A stretch of 35,343 bases of DNA from Actinomycetota bacterium (GTDB lineage Bacteria > Actinomycetota > Acidimicrobiia > Acidimicrobiales > JAHWLA01), in assembly GCA_019347595.1 (NCBI GenBank), contig JAHWLA010000002.1:1-35343 (forward strand), given 5' to 3'. This document shows, in pieces, positions 15,038 through 23,085 of this stretch (positions are counted from its first letter, which is position 1; the number at the start of each line of letters is the position of its first letter). The translations under genes were made by a program, and so were the position numbers. Under the pieces are notes generated by a model. It saw only the letters and a program-made list of their open reading frames with translations. It ran no database searches and was not told the origin of the DNA.

Positions 15038-15877
15038 TCACCCGCCGCCGTACGCCTGCAGGTGCGTCAGCACCAGCGGCGCCAGCCGGTCGGCCTCGTG
15101 CTCGGGCACCCAGTGGGTCGCTCCTTCCAGCACCTCGAAGCGGTACGGCCCGGTCACGTGCCTGCCCGTGTCGTAGGCCGCTGTCGGGGTCACGTAGCCG
15201 TCGTTTGCGCCCCACACGTACAGCGTCGGGACGGCCACCCGCCCGGCGGGCGCGGAGGCCGCCAACGGCAGCGCCCGGTACCAGTCGAGGGCGGCCCGCA
15301 GCGCGCCCGGCCTGCGCAGGTGCTCCACGAACCGCGCCGCCACGTCGTCGGCCAGCCCGGCGCGCACAAGGATCGTCCGCAGCGCCCACCCGTCGCGCGC
15401 CAGCAGCACGCGCTCGGGCAGACCGGGTATCTGCACGGCGAACATGTACCACGACTGCAGCGGCTGGGCGCTGTGCGTCATCGCGTACACGAACGCCCGC
15501 GGGTGCCCGACCGACACCGCGGTCAACGACCGCAGCCGCTCGGGGTGCGAGGCCGCCAGCGTCCACGCCACGTTGGCGCCGAAGTCGTGCCCCACCAGAT
15601 GGAACCGCTCGACGCCGGCGGCGTCGGCCAACGCCAGTACGTCGCCCACCAACTCGGACGGCACGTACGACCGCCGCCCCGTCGGCCGGGCGCCGGGCGA
15701 GTAGCCGCGCTGGTTGGGGGCCAGCGTGCGGTAGCCGGCCTCCACCAAGGCGGGCACCACGCCGTCCCATGCCGCCGCCGTCTCCGGGAACCCGTGCAGC
15801 AGCACCACCGCCTCGCCGTCCTCCGGCCCGCGGTCGCCGACGTCGAAGACGAGCTCCCCCCGGCTGAACTGCTCCAT
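15038..15877 (-). CDS. Alpha/beta hydrolase, epoxide hydrolase-like
   Basis: A 279-aa alpha/beta-hydrolase-fold enzyme. The oxyanion motif H-G-F-P-E-T is at about residue 29. The nucleophile is aspartate in V-G-H-D-F-G-A, as in epoxide hydrolases and haloalkane dehalogenases. The acid is probably the Asp in W-G-A-N-D-G-Y, and the histidine is in G-A-T-H-W-V-P-E. A cap region lies between about residues 135 and 205. The Asp nucleophile and H-G-F-P favour epoxide hydrolase; substrate unknown. The ATG at 15877 overlaps the WS/DGAT stop by 1 nt (TGATG), so both are made from one transcript. Confidence 0.87.
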   Translation of the reverse strand: MEQFSRGELVFDVGDRGPEDGEAVVLLHGFPETAAAWDGVVPALVEAGYRTLAPNQRGYSPGARPTGRRSYVPSELVGDVLALADAAGVERFHLVGHDFGANVAWTLAASHPERLRSLTAVSVGHPRAFVYAMTHSAQPLQSWYMFAVQIPGLPERVLLARDGWALRTILVRAGLADDVAARFVEHLRRPGALRAALDWYRALPLAASAPAGRVAVPTLYVWGANDGYVTPTAAYDTGRHVTGPYRFEVLEGATHWVPEHEADRLAPLVLTHLQAYGGG

Positions 15878-17277
15878 CAGCGCCGGTCCGCCGCCTTCTT
15901 GAGCTCCTCCAAGGCGTCGCCGATGTAGTGGGCGATATCCCATACCCGGGGCACCGTCTCCCGGCACGCCACCAAGCCGAAGTTCACGTTCCCCATGTAG
16001 CTCATCACCGTGATGTTGAGCCCGGCCCCGTCGAAGATCGGCCCCATGGGGTACATGGCGATCATGCGGGCGCCCGCCGAGTAGAGCGGGAAGTTCGGCC
16101 CCGGCACGTTCGAGATCGTGAGGTTGAACAGCGGGTTGTGGCGGTCGGCGATCCGCATGTTGGAGTACAGGCGGGCGGCCCGGGCGGCCACCGCGGGAGC
16201 GGCGAACTCCGTCCAGTCGGTGAGCAGGTCGGCCCCGATGGCCTTCTCCTGGTCCTTGGCCTGCTTGGTGCCGTCTGTGATGGCGCACAGCCGCTCGACA
16301 GGGTCGGCGATGTCGCTCGCCAGCGAGACCAGCATCGACGACACCCGGTTGCCCATGGCCCCCTTCTGGTCCTCGCTACGCACCGAGATGGGGATCATCG
16401 CCACCAGCGACCGGTCGACGGGGTCGCCGTTCTCCGCCAGATAGGTGCGCAGGGCGCCCGAGCACAGGGCGAGCACCACGTCGTTGACGGTGCCGCCGAG
16501 CGTGTTCTTCACCATCTTCACGTCGTCCAGCGACACCTGGGTGTAGGCGAACCGCCGGTGCGGCGTGATGCTGGTGTTGAGCGACGTGCGGGGTGCGCTG
16601 AACGGGGCGGGCGGCGGGTTGACCCCCGGCTCCCGGTTGCGGCGCCGGAGGTTCAGCAGCATCTCGGCCGTGCGCATGGCCGACTTGGCGGCGGCCAGCG
16701 GCTGGCGGGCCAACGAGGTCATGGCGAAGGCGATGAGCTCCACGTCGGTCGGCACGCGATCGGGACTCCAGTCGTCCTCCACCGCCGGGGGCGTGGGCTC
16801 GGGCTGGAGGTCGAGCAGGTTGACGACCAGCTCGGCCCCGGACACGCCGTCGATGGCGGCGTGATGGGTCTTGTTGACGGTGGCGATCATGCCGTTCTCG
16901 AGACCCTCGACCACGTACATCTCCCACAGCGGGCGGCGGCGGTCGAGGGGCCGGGCCATGAACTCCTCGGCGAACTCGGCCAGCTCCTTGTCGCCGCCCG
17001 GCGAGGGCAGGGCCGCCCGGCGCACGTGGTAGTCGAGGTCGAAGTCGGGGTCCTCGATCCACAGCGGGTGGTGAATCTGGAACGGGACCTCCACCAGCCG
17101 ACGCCGGAAGGGCTTGAGCAACGGCAGCCGCCGGCGCACCAGCTCGCGCACCTTCTCGAATGCGTAGCCCCCCGGCACGGTGGACGGGTCGAAGACGGCC
17201 GTCAGCCCCACGTGCATGTGGTTGTTGGGCGTCTCCAGGTACAGGAACGTGGCGTCGAGGCCCGACAATCGCTGCAT
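15877..17277 (-). CDS. Wax ester synthase / diacylglycerol O-acyltransferase (WS/DGAT)
   Basis: A 466-aa acyltransferase that esterifies fatty alcohols or diacylglycerol with acyl-CoA to make storage wax ester or triacylglycerol. The catalytic motif H138-H139-A-A-I-D143-G144 matches H-H-x-x-x-D-G. The C-terminal W-S domain shows N-D-V-V-L-A-L-C-S-G near residue 270 and S-N-V-P-G-P near residue 385. The length is typical (about 450-480 aa). The ATG at 17277 begins M-Q-R-L-S-G-L-D-A, the usual N-terminus; no strong ribosome site precedes it. It is co-transcribed with the coupled hydrolase, so a lipid-related role for the latter is possible. Confidence 0.93.
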   Translation of the reverse strand: MQRLSGLDATFLYLETPNNHMHVGLTAVFDPSTVPGGYAFEKVRELVRRRLPLLKPFRRRLVEVPFQIHHPLWIEDPDFDLDYHVRRAALPSPGGDKELAEFAEEFMARPLDRRRPLWEMYVVEGLENGMIATVNKTHHAAIDGVSGAELVVNLLDLQPEPTPPAVEDDWSPDRVPTDVELIAFAMTSLARQPLAAAKSAMRTAEMLLNLRRRNREPGVNPPPAPFSAPRTSLNTSITPHRRFAYTQVSLDDVKMVKNTLGGTVNDVVLALCSGALRTYLAENGDPVDRSLVAMIPISVRSEDQKGAMGNRVSSMLVSLASDIADPVERLCAITDGTKQAKDQEKAIGADLLTDWTEFAAPAVAARAARLYSNMRIADRHNPLFNLTISNVPGPNFPLYSAGARMIAMYPMGPIFDGAGLNITVMSYMGNVNFGLVACRETVPRVWDIAHYIGDALEELKKAADRR

Positions 17278-17294
17278 AGCGACCAGTCTGCCCC

Positions 17295-18155
17295 TTATTT
17301 GAGCAATCGACTCAGGCGACGGTCGGCCAGCGGCTTGCCCCCCGTCTGGCACGTCGGGCAGTACTGGAGCGACTTGGTGGCGAACGACACCTCCCGCACG
17401 GTGTCGCCGCATTCGGGGCACGCCTCGCCGGTCCGGCCGTGCACGCGCATGGCCGACTTCTTCTCCTTCTTCAGCCCGGCCGCGGCCACGCCCTCCGACC
17501 GGGCCACGGCGTCTTCGAGCACGGCGCGCAGGGCCGCGTGGAGCCGGGCCGCCTCGTCGGCGTCGAGCTTGTCGGCCTTCTTGAACGGCGACAGCTTGGC
17601 CACGTGCAAGGCCTCGTCGGAGTAGGCGTTGCCGACCCCGGCGATGACCGACTGCGTGGTGAGCGCGCCCTTCAACTGGCCGCCGTGCTCCCGCAGACGG
17701 GCCACCATGGCGTCGACGTCGAACGACGGATCGAGCGGGTCGGGGCCGAGGCGGGCGATGCCTTCCACGTCTTCGGGCGAGCGCACCACGTAGACGGCGA
17801 GCCGCTTCTCGGTGCCCGCTTCGGTGACGTCGAAGCCCGCGCCCGACGAGAGGCGCACGCGCAACGCCAACGGCCCCTTGCCCGGCTTGGGACGTCCGGC
17901 CGAGAGCACGTCGTGCCACCGCACCCAGCCGCCGCGGGCGAGGTGGAGTACCAGCCACAGCGGTTCGGCGTGGAGGAGGAGGAACTTGCCCCGCCGGCCC
18001 GCGCCGGTGACCGTGCGCCCCACCAAGGCGTCGAGGGGCGGGTCGAACGTCTTCAGCGCGGAGATGGCGGCCAGGTCGGCCCGCTCGATCTGCTGCCCCC
18101 CGGCCTGCTCGCCCAGGAAACGGGCCAGCGACTCGACCTCGGGGAGCTCGGGCAC
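17295..18155 (-). CDS. Fpg/Nei-family DNA glycosylase
   Basis: A 286-aa base-excision repair enzyme that removes oxidised bases and cleaves the backbone. After the initiator the chain starts P-E-L-P-E-V, giving the catalytic N-terminal proline and Glu3 (by Met-numbering), and K57 in R-R-G-K-F-L matches the conserved lysine. A helix-two-turn-helix precedes a C-terminal zinc finger (C-P-E-C, then C-P-T-C) whose second half lacks the usual G-R-x-T pattern, reading F-A-T-K-S-L-Q-Y. A tail of 16 residues follows the last cysteine. Substrate choice (8-oxoG or pyrimidines) cannot be told. The start is GTG 18155 with GGAG 5 nt upstream. Confidence 0.9.
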   Translation of the reverse strand: MPELPEVESLARFLGEQAGGQQIERADLAAISALKTFDPPLDALVGRTVTGAGRRGKFLLLHAEPLWLVLHLARGGWVRWHDVLSAGRPKPGKGPLALRVRLSSGAGFDVTEAGTEKRLAVYVVRSPEDVEGIARLGPDPLDPSFDVDAMVARLREHGGQLKGALTTQSVIAGVGNAYSDEALHVAKLSPFKKADKLDADEAARLHAALRAVLEDAVARSEGVAAAGLKKEKKSAMRVHGRTGEACPECGDTVREVSFATKSLQYCPTCQTGGKPLADRRLSRLLK

Positions 18156-18174
18156 TGTCGCTCCGCCTGCTCGC

Positions 18175-18612
18175 CTACCGGCCGGTGGACCCGAAGCCGC
18201 CGACGTCGCGGGTGGCCGGCGGCAGCTCGTCGACGGCGACGAAGCGCGCCTCCTCCACGCGCTGGATCACCAACTGGGCGATACGGTCACCTCGCTCGAC
18301 CTTGTAGGGCTCGTTGGGGTCGGTGTTGACGAGAATCACCTTCAGCTCGTCGCGGTAGCCACAGTCGATGAGCCCGGGCGTGTTGAGGCAGGTGACGCCG
18401 TGGCGCAAGGCCAGCCCGCTGCGCGGCTGCACAAACCCGGCGTACCCGGGCGGCAGCGCGACCGCGACGCCCGTCGGCACCAGGGCCCGTCCGCCGCCCG
18501 GCTCGAGGACCACGGCTTCCCGGGCCACCAGGTCGGCGCCCGCGTCGCCCGCGTGGGCGTAGGCGGGGAGCGGGAGGTCGGGGTCGAGCCGGCGCAGCGG
18601 GACGTCGAGCAC
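18175..18612 (-). CDS. dut: dUTP diphosphatase
   Basis: A 145-aa trimeric dUTPase that converts dUTP to dUMP and pyrophosphate. All five family motifs are present in order: A-G-D-A-G-A-D-L (about residue 21), P-R-S-G-L-A (about 63), N-T-P-G-L-I-D-C-G-Y-R (about 77), R-I-A-Q-L-V-I (about 109) and the C-terminal G-G-F-G-S-T-G-R arm. The start is a GTG at 18612 with little upstream ribosome signal. It lies 19 nt before the Fpg/Nei gene on the same strand, so both DNA-quality genes may form one unit. It diverges from orn. Confidence 0.95.
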   Translation of the reverse strand: MLDVPLRRLDPDLPLPAYAHAGDAGADLVAREAVVLEPGGGRALVPTGVAVALPPGYAGFVQPRSGLALRHGVTCLNTPGLIDCGYRDELKVILVNTDPNEPYKVERGDRIAQLVIQRVEEARFVAVDELPPATRDVGGFGSTGR

Positions 18613-18686
18613 GAGGCGAACTGTAGAGGACCGTAGGGAAAGCCCCAGATCGAGGCGGAGGGCCCTTCCACGTACGATGCCGGGCG

Positions 18687-19253
18687 ATGCTCGTCTGGAT
18701 GGACCTCGAGATGACCGGCCTGGAGCCGGGCCGCCACACGGTGGTCGAGATCGCCACGCTCGTAACCGACGACGAGTTGGAGATCGTGGCCGAGGGCCCC
18801 GATCTCGTCGTCGCCTGCGCCACCGAGCTGCTGGCCGAGATGGACGACGTCGTCCGCAACATGCACACGCGCAGCGGCCTGCTGGCCGCCATCGAGCTGG
18901 CCACGGTCAGCCTGGAGGAGGCGGGCGCCCAGACCCTGGCGTTCATCAAGGAGCATGTCCCGGAACCGCGCACCGTGCCGCTGTGCGGCAACTCCATCGG
19001 GACCGACCGCCGCTTCCTGGCCCACTTCCTGCCCGAGGTGGAGAACTACCTCCACTACCGCTCGGTGGACGTGTCGACGGTCAAGGAGCTGTGCCGGCGC
19101 TGGTACCCCGAGGTGCTGGCGGGCGCCCCCAAGAAGGCGGGCGGCCACCGGGCGCTCGACGACATCCGGGAGAGCGTGGCCGAGCTGCGCTACTACCGCG
19201 AGGCCGCCTTCAAGCCCCGCCCCACCCCGCCCGAATCCACTTCTGGTCCGTAG
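18687..19253 (+). CDS. orn: Oligoribonuclease
   Basis: A 188-aa DEDDh 3'-5' exonuclease that degrades very short RNAs, including the pGpG left from c-di-GMP turnover. The active-site blocks are W-M-D-L-E-M-T-G-L at residues 4-12, the central G-N-S-I-G-T-D-R-R-F-L, and H-R-A-L-D-D-I-R-E-S near residue 153. The length is usual. The ATG is at 18687. The stop codon (TAG 19251-19253) and the last few codons (S-G-P) lie inside the left arm of a long hairpin repeat, so the C-terminal tail comes from that element. Confidence 0.95.
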   Translation: MLVWMDLEMTGLEPGRHTVVEIATLVTDDELEIVAEGPDLVVACATELLAEMDDVVRNMHTRSGLLAAIELATVSLEEAGAQTLAFIKEHVPEPRTVPLCGNSIGTDRRFLAHFLPEVENYLHYRSVDVSTVKELCRRWYPEVLAGAPKKAGGHRALDDIRESVAELRYYREAAFKPRPTPPESTSGP

Positions 19254-19288
19254 ATCCGGCGCCCCAGCGCCGGATCTACGGACCAGAA
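19241..19288. repeat. Long hairpin repeat, copy 2 (possible bidirectional terminator)
   Basis: Perfect 22-bp arms (19241-19262 and 19267-19288) enclose a 4-nt loop CCCA. The outer arm TTCTGGTCCGTAGATC matches copy 1 at 14845-14898 except for one C/T change, compensated in the other arm. It lies between convergent orn (+) and the LLM gene (-) and contains the orn stop codon. Both copies are followed by a similar GAACG...GAAAGGC stretch. Confidence 0.75.
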
Positions 19289-19301
19289 CGACGAAAGGCG
19301 G

Positions 19302-20348
19302 TCAGACGGAGTCGACGATGTCGCGGAGCTCGGCGACGGTCGCCACGGGGTCGGGGCCGACCGCTGTTGTCGTCAGTACCGTCACCCCCGCCTCCTTCAT
19401 GGCCGCCACCCGATCGCGCACGTAGCCCCGCGGGCCCACCAGCGTCATCGCCTCCAACAGGCCGTCGGGCACGGCGGCGGCGGCCTCGTCCTTCTTCCCG
19501 TCGAGGTACAGGTCCTGGATGAGCTCGGCTTCCTTCTCGTAGCCGTAGCGCTTCACCAGGTCGTTGTAGAAGTTCTTGCCGCGGGCGCCCATGCCCCCGA
19601 CGTAGAGGGCAACCATGGGACGGGCGAAGTCGCGCACGCCGTCCAGCCCCTCGCCGATGGCGACGATGCCGCCCGCCGCGATTTCCAGCGGCGGCAGCTC
19701 GGGCGACCGGTTGGCCAGCCCCTTGGCCAGCGAATCGCCCCACACGTCGCTCGCCTTCTCGGGGTGGAAGAAGATCGGCAGCCAGCCCTCGGCCACCTCG
19801 GCCGCCAGCTCGACGTTCTTGGCCCCGATGGCTGCCACGTAGATCGGGATGCGATCGCGCACGGGATGGACGATCAACTTCAGCGGCTTCCCGAGCCCCG
19901 TCCCCTGGTCGGGCGGCAAGGGGATGGTGTACGAGGGGCCGTCGTGCTCCACGCGCTCACGCCGCCACACCTGCCGGCAGATATCGACGATCTCGCGCGT
20001 CCGCCCCAACGGCCGGTCGTAGGCGACACCGTGCCACCCCTCGATCACCTGCGGGCCGGACGCTCCCAGCCCGAGCACGCACCGCCCGTCGGAGAGGTAG
20101 TCGACGCCCGCCGCCGTCATGGCGATCAGCGTCGGCGTGCGGGAGTACAGCGGGAGGATGCCGGCGCCGATCTGCACCCGCTCGGTGCGTGCTGCGATGT
20201 AGCCCATCACGCTCACGGCGTCGATCCCGTACGCCTCCGCCACCCACACCAGGTCGAGGCCCGCCTTCTCCAGCTCGACCAGTTGATCGACGGACTCCTT
20301 GATGCCGGCGGCGTACCCGATCTGCGAGGCGATGCGCATGGAGGCCAT
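19302..20348 (-). CDS. LLM-class F420-dependent oxidoreductase
   Basis: A 348-aa protein of the luciferase-like monooxygenase fold, F420-type subgroup common in actinobacteria. Recognisable blocks are G-L-D-L-V-W-V-A-E-A-Y-G near residue 30, the cofactor-side I-G-A-G-I-L-P near residue 60, and L-G-L-G-A-S-G-P-Q-V near residue 93. The substrate is unknown. Two candidate ATGs are close together (20348 and 20339), neither with a ribosome site; 20348 is given, and a leaderless mRNA is possible. The start is only 27 bp from the divergent lipoprotein start, so its promoter must extend into that gene. Confidence 0.88.
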   Translation of the reverse strand: MASMRIASQIGYAAGIKESVDQLVELEKAGLDLVWVAEAYGIDAVSVMGYIAARTERVQIGAGILPLYSRTPTLIAMTAAGVDYLSDGRCVLGLGASGPQVIEGWHGVAYDRPLGRTREIVDICRQVWRRERVEHDGPSYTIPLPPDQGTGLGKPLKLIVHPVRDRIPIYVAAIGAKNVELAAEVAEGWLPIFFHPEKASDVWGDSLAKGLANRSPELPPLEIAAGGIVAIGEGLDGVRDFARPMVALYVGGMGARGKNFYNDLVKRYGYEKEAELIQDLYLDGKKDEAAAAVPDGLLEAMTLVGPRGYVRDRVAAMKEAGVTVLTTTAVGPDPVATVAELRDIVDSV

Positions 20349-20375
20349 GCCGAAGCATACGGTTCCCCGGTGCGA

Positions 20376-20717
20376 ATGGGGATGGGAGCGGCGTCGTTCG
20401 TGGTGCTCGTCGTCCTGCCGGCCGTGGGTGCGTGCGCCCGCACGCCGCAGGACAAGGCGGCCGAGGAGGCGCAGGAGGCGTGCATCGTCGCCTTGGAGCC
20501 CGTGGCGCAAGGCCGTACACCGAGTACCGAGCAGGTGTCCCGCGCCCGCGAGCACGCCGAGGCGGCCGCCGACGCCGACCAGCGGTGGATGCCGCTGCGC
20601 GCCCGATTGGAGCAGTTCGACGCGGCCGCGACGGCAGAGGCGGTCGATGCACTGACAGTGGAGTGCCGGCGGGTGAACGACATCGTCCGGGCCGAGCAGG
20701 ACCGAGGGCGCCTGTAG
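20376..20717 (+). CDS. Small putative lipoprotein
   Basis: A 113-aa protein with a signal peptide: after M-G-M-G-A comes a hydrophobic stretch (S-F-V-V-L-V-V-L-P) and a lipobox V-G-A-C, so the cysteine would be lipidated and the protein held on the outer face of the membrane. The mature part is Ala/Glu/Arg-rich and probably helical, with one more cysteine (V-E-C-R-R). No family is recognised. Starts at GTG 20370, ATG 20376 or ATG 20382 are all possible. It ends 12 nt before the MBL gene and may be co-transcribed with it. Confidence 0.65.
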   Translation: MGMGAASFVVLVVLPAVGACARTPQDKAAEEAQEACIVALEPVAQGRTPSTEQVSRAREHAEAAADADQRWMPLRARLEQFDAAATAEAVDALTVECRRVNDIVRAEQDRGRL

Positions 20718-20729
20718 CGTCACCCGTTC

Positions 20730-21764
20730 ATGAAGCAGGAGCAGGAGCCCGCCGGCGACGGCGTGGACGAAGTAGGCCCCGGCGTCCTCCGGGTGCAACT
20801 CCCCATCGACATGCCGGGCCTCGGCCACGTGAACACGTATGTACTTGTCGACGAGCGCGGCGCAGCCGTGATCGACCCCGGGCTCCCCGGGCGGGCCACG
20901 TGGTCGGCGCTCGCCGACCGGCTCGACAAGGCGGGCGTCGGCGTGAAGCACGTGCACACCGTCGTCGTCACCCACTCGCACCCCGACCACTACGGCACCG
21001 CGGGCAAGCTGGCCGAGGAGACGGGCGCCGACATCGTCACCCATGCCGCCTTCCGGCTGTGGTGGGCGCCCCACCCGTGCGATGTGCACGTCCACGACGT
21101 CGACCCCGACGACGATGCCGACGGTGATCCCTACGCGGGCCCGACAACGCCGTGGGGGACGCCGAACCCCCGAGCGGGGACCGGGCGTGACTGGCTCGAC
21201 GAGAGCAACTTCTCCCACCCGCGTCCCGCCCGCCGCCTGCGCGACGGCGACACCATCGAGCTGGCCGGCCGCCCGTGGGTAGCGCTCCACACGCCAGGCC
21301 ACACCCTCGACCACCTGTGCCTGGTCGACCCGGAGCACGGATTGCTCGTCTCCGGCGACCACGTGCTGCCGAGCATCACCCCGCACATCGCGGGGCTGGG
21401 CACCGGGCGCGATCCGCTCAAGTCGTTCCTCGCATCCCTGGACCGCATCGCCGACTATCCCGGCGTGGAGACGGCGCTGCCCGCCCACGGTCATCCGTTC
21501 GGCACCCTTCGCCAACGGGTGGACGACATCAAGCGCCACCACCTCGAACGGCTCGACAAGCTGCGGACGCTGCTGGCCGGTGGGGCGTCGGCGACGGTCG
21601 TGGAGCTGTCGCACGAGCTGTTCCGCGAGGCCCATTGGGGGCTCATGGCCGAGAGCGAGACGTACGCGCACCTGGAGCACCTGCGCCTGCGCGGCGACCT
21701 GGAGCGGCACGACGACACCGGGCCAGCCGCCTACCGGACCGCCGTCGGGACTAGTCCGACATGA
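20730..21764 (+). CDS. MBL-fold metallohydrolase
   Basis: A 344-aa metallo-beta-lactamase-fold hydrolase. The metal motif is H82-S-H84-P-D86-H87. Further ligands are the histidine in H-T-P-G-H-T, the aspartate in S-G-D-H-V-L and the histidine in A-H-G-H-P. An acidic insertion (D-V-D-P-D-D-D-A-D-G-D) lies at about residues 126-136. A C-terminal helical region after about residue 255 resembles the extra winged-helix domain of LACTB2-like members. The substrate is unknown. The ATG at 20730 has no ribosome site. Its stop codon lies in a 27-bp palindrome. Confidence 0.88.
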   Translation: MKQEQEPAGDGVDEVGPGVLRVQLPIDMPGLGHVNTYVLVDERGAAVIDPGLPGRATWSALADRLDKAGVGVKHVHTVVVTHSHPDHYGTAGKLAEETGADIVTHAAFRLWWAPHPCDVHVHDVDPDDDADGDPYAGPTTPWGTPNPRAGTGRDWLDESNFSHPRPARRLRDGDTIELAGRPWVALHTPGHTLDHLCLVDPEHGLLVSGDHVLPSITPHIAGLGTGRDPLKSFLASLDRIADYPGVETALPAHGHPFGTLRQRVDDIKRHHLERLDKLRTLLAGGASATVVELSHELFREAHWGLMAESETYAHLEHLRLRGDLERHDDTGPAAYRTAVGTSPT

Positions 21765-21785
21765 CGATTTCCGAAATCGTCATGT
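21759..21785. promoter_or_regulatory. 27-bp perfect palindrome between MBL and histidine kinase genes
   Basis: Arms ACATGACGATTTC (21759-21771) and GAAATCGTCATGT (21773-21785) are exact reverse complements around one base. It covers the MBL stop codon and lies 55 bp before the kinase start. With no T-run, a near-zero loop and high symmetry, it looks more like a protein-binding operator than a terminator. No cognate regulator is apparent. Confidence 0.55.
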
Positions 21786-21840
21786 TCGTGCCGCTTCGGG
21801 TCGCGGATGATCTCCGCAGACGGAGTGTTGTGGGGGCGAT

Positions 21841-22623
21841 ATGCACAGTGAGGTCGGGACCAGGGCGCAGCAGGCAACGCGGCGGCCCGCTCGCCCGCCG
21901 GACGACCTCGACCAGCTCGTGCATCGCGCCGAAGCGGCGGAGACGCGCCTGCGCCAGCAGACGCTGCTGGTGGCCGAAGCCGAGCACAAGCTGAAGACGT
22001 CGCTCGCCGTCATCTCCGGGTGGGCGTGCACCCTCGACGATCGGTGGGAGATGCTCTCGACGGAGCAGCGACGCGAGGGCGTATCCGCGATCCGGCGCAG
22101 CGCCGACTCCCTCGCCCTCCAGGCCCGCTGCCTGTTGGAGGACGCCCGGGTGGAGATCGCCCGCCTGGAGTTCGTGTCCGTGCCGCTCGACCTGGCGGAG
22201 ATCATCGCCGTCACCACCCGCATGCACCACGGGCTGTCGCCCGTCCACCGCATCGAGGCCGACGTGGTGGGGCCGGTGCCGGTGTGCGCCGACCCGGGCG
22301 GCCTCCAGCAGATCATCGGCCACCTCATCGAGAACGCCGTGAAGTACTCCCCCGACGGCGGAGTCGTCCGGCTGCGCGCCCGCTCGACGCCGGACGGCTG
22401 TTGGGCCGAGCTGGCGGTGGTCGACGAGGGCGTCGGGCTGCCCGACGACGTCGACGTGTTCGCACCGTTCAGCCAGGGGCCGGCGCGGCACTCGGCCGGG
22501 GTCGGCCTCGGGCTCTACGTCGTCCGCAAACTGGTGGAGGGAATGGGCGGCACCGTGCGCGGCGTGCGCAATCCCGCTCGGGGCTCTACCTTCTTCGTGC
22601 TCCTCCCGGCGGTGGGCCGCTGA
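21841..22623 (+). CDS. Soluble sensor histidine kinase
   Basis: A 260-aa HisKA/HATPase kinase without membrane segments. A short coiled region (about residues 22-46) leads to the H-box E-H49-K-L-K-T-S-L. The ATP-binding domain has the N box L-I-E-N-A-V-K-Y-S, the G1 box D-E-G-V-G-L-P and the G2 box G-V-G-L-G-L-Y-V-V-R. It is complete but has no sensing domain, so its signal must come from a partner protein. GGGGG lies 4 nt before the ATG at 21841. A single-domain response regulator at 24175 is the nearest possible partner. Confidence 0.88.
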   Translation: MHSEVGTRAQQATRRPARPPDDLDQLVHRAEAAETRLRQQTLLVAEAEHKLKTSLAVISGWACTLDDRWEMLSTEQRREGVSAIRRSADSLALQARCLLEDARVEIARLEFVSVPLDLAEIIAVTTRMHHGLSPVHRIEADVVGPVPVCADPGGLQQIIGHLIENAVKYSPDGGVVRLRARSTPDGCWAELAVVDEGVGLPDDVDVFAPFSQGPARHSAGVGLGLYVVRKLVEGMGGTVRGVRNPARGSTFFVLLPAVGR

Positions 22624-22694
22624 TCCCCCCCGGAGGCGGTCGCCCACACACCGCCGGGAGGGCACATCACGCCGTGGTTGGGTAGAAGCTGCGC

Positions 22695-23081
22695 ATGATC
22701 GACGATGCCATCAAGAAACTGGCGCAGGAACCGAACTTCGCCGCCCTCACCACGCTGCTGCCCGATGGCAGGCCGATGAGCCACATGATGTGGGTGGACG
22801 CCGACGACGAGCACATCCTCATCAACACCGAGGTGCACCGGCAGAGGTTCAAGAACGTCGAGCGGGACGCCCGGGTGGCCGTGACGATCATCAACCGCGA
22901 CAATCCCTACCAGTACGCCGAGGTGCGCGGCCGAGTCGTCGACACAACCGGCGGCGACGAGGCCCGGGCCAACATCGACGCCCTCAGCCGCAAGTACGTC
23001 GGCAACGACTACGACCCCGCCGCCATCACAACCGAGCGCGTCATCCTGCGCATCGCGCCCGATCGACAGCGCGCCTACTGA
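22695..23081 (+). CDS. PPOX-class F420-dependent oxidoreductase
   Basis: A 128-aa split-barrel flavin/F420-binding protein of the pyridoxamine-phosphate-oxidase-like superfamily. Family marks include F-A-A-L-T-T-L-L-P-D-G-R-P near the N-terminus, M-M-W-V-D, and the phosphate-binding H-R-Q-R-F-K-N-V block (about residues 48-55), plus A-E-V-R-G-R-V. Relatives of this length reduce or bind cofactors such as F420, but the substrate is unknown. The ATG at 22695 has only a weak purine stretch upstream. The next gene begins 4 nt after its stop. Confidence 0.86.
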   Translation: MIDDAIKKLAQEPNFAALTTLLPDGRPMSHMMWVDADDEHILINTEVHRQRFKNVERDARVAVTIINRDNPYQYAEVRGRVVDTTGGDEARANIDALSRKYVGNDYDPAAITTERVILRIAPDRQRAY

Positions 23082-23085
23082 CCCC

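Noticed and set aside
22626..22660. GC-rich imperfect dyad after the histidine kinase gene
   Set aside because: The stem is short and interrupted with no T-run, so I could not support it as a terminator.
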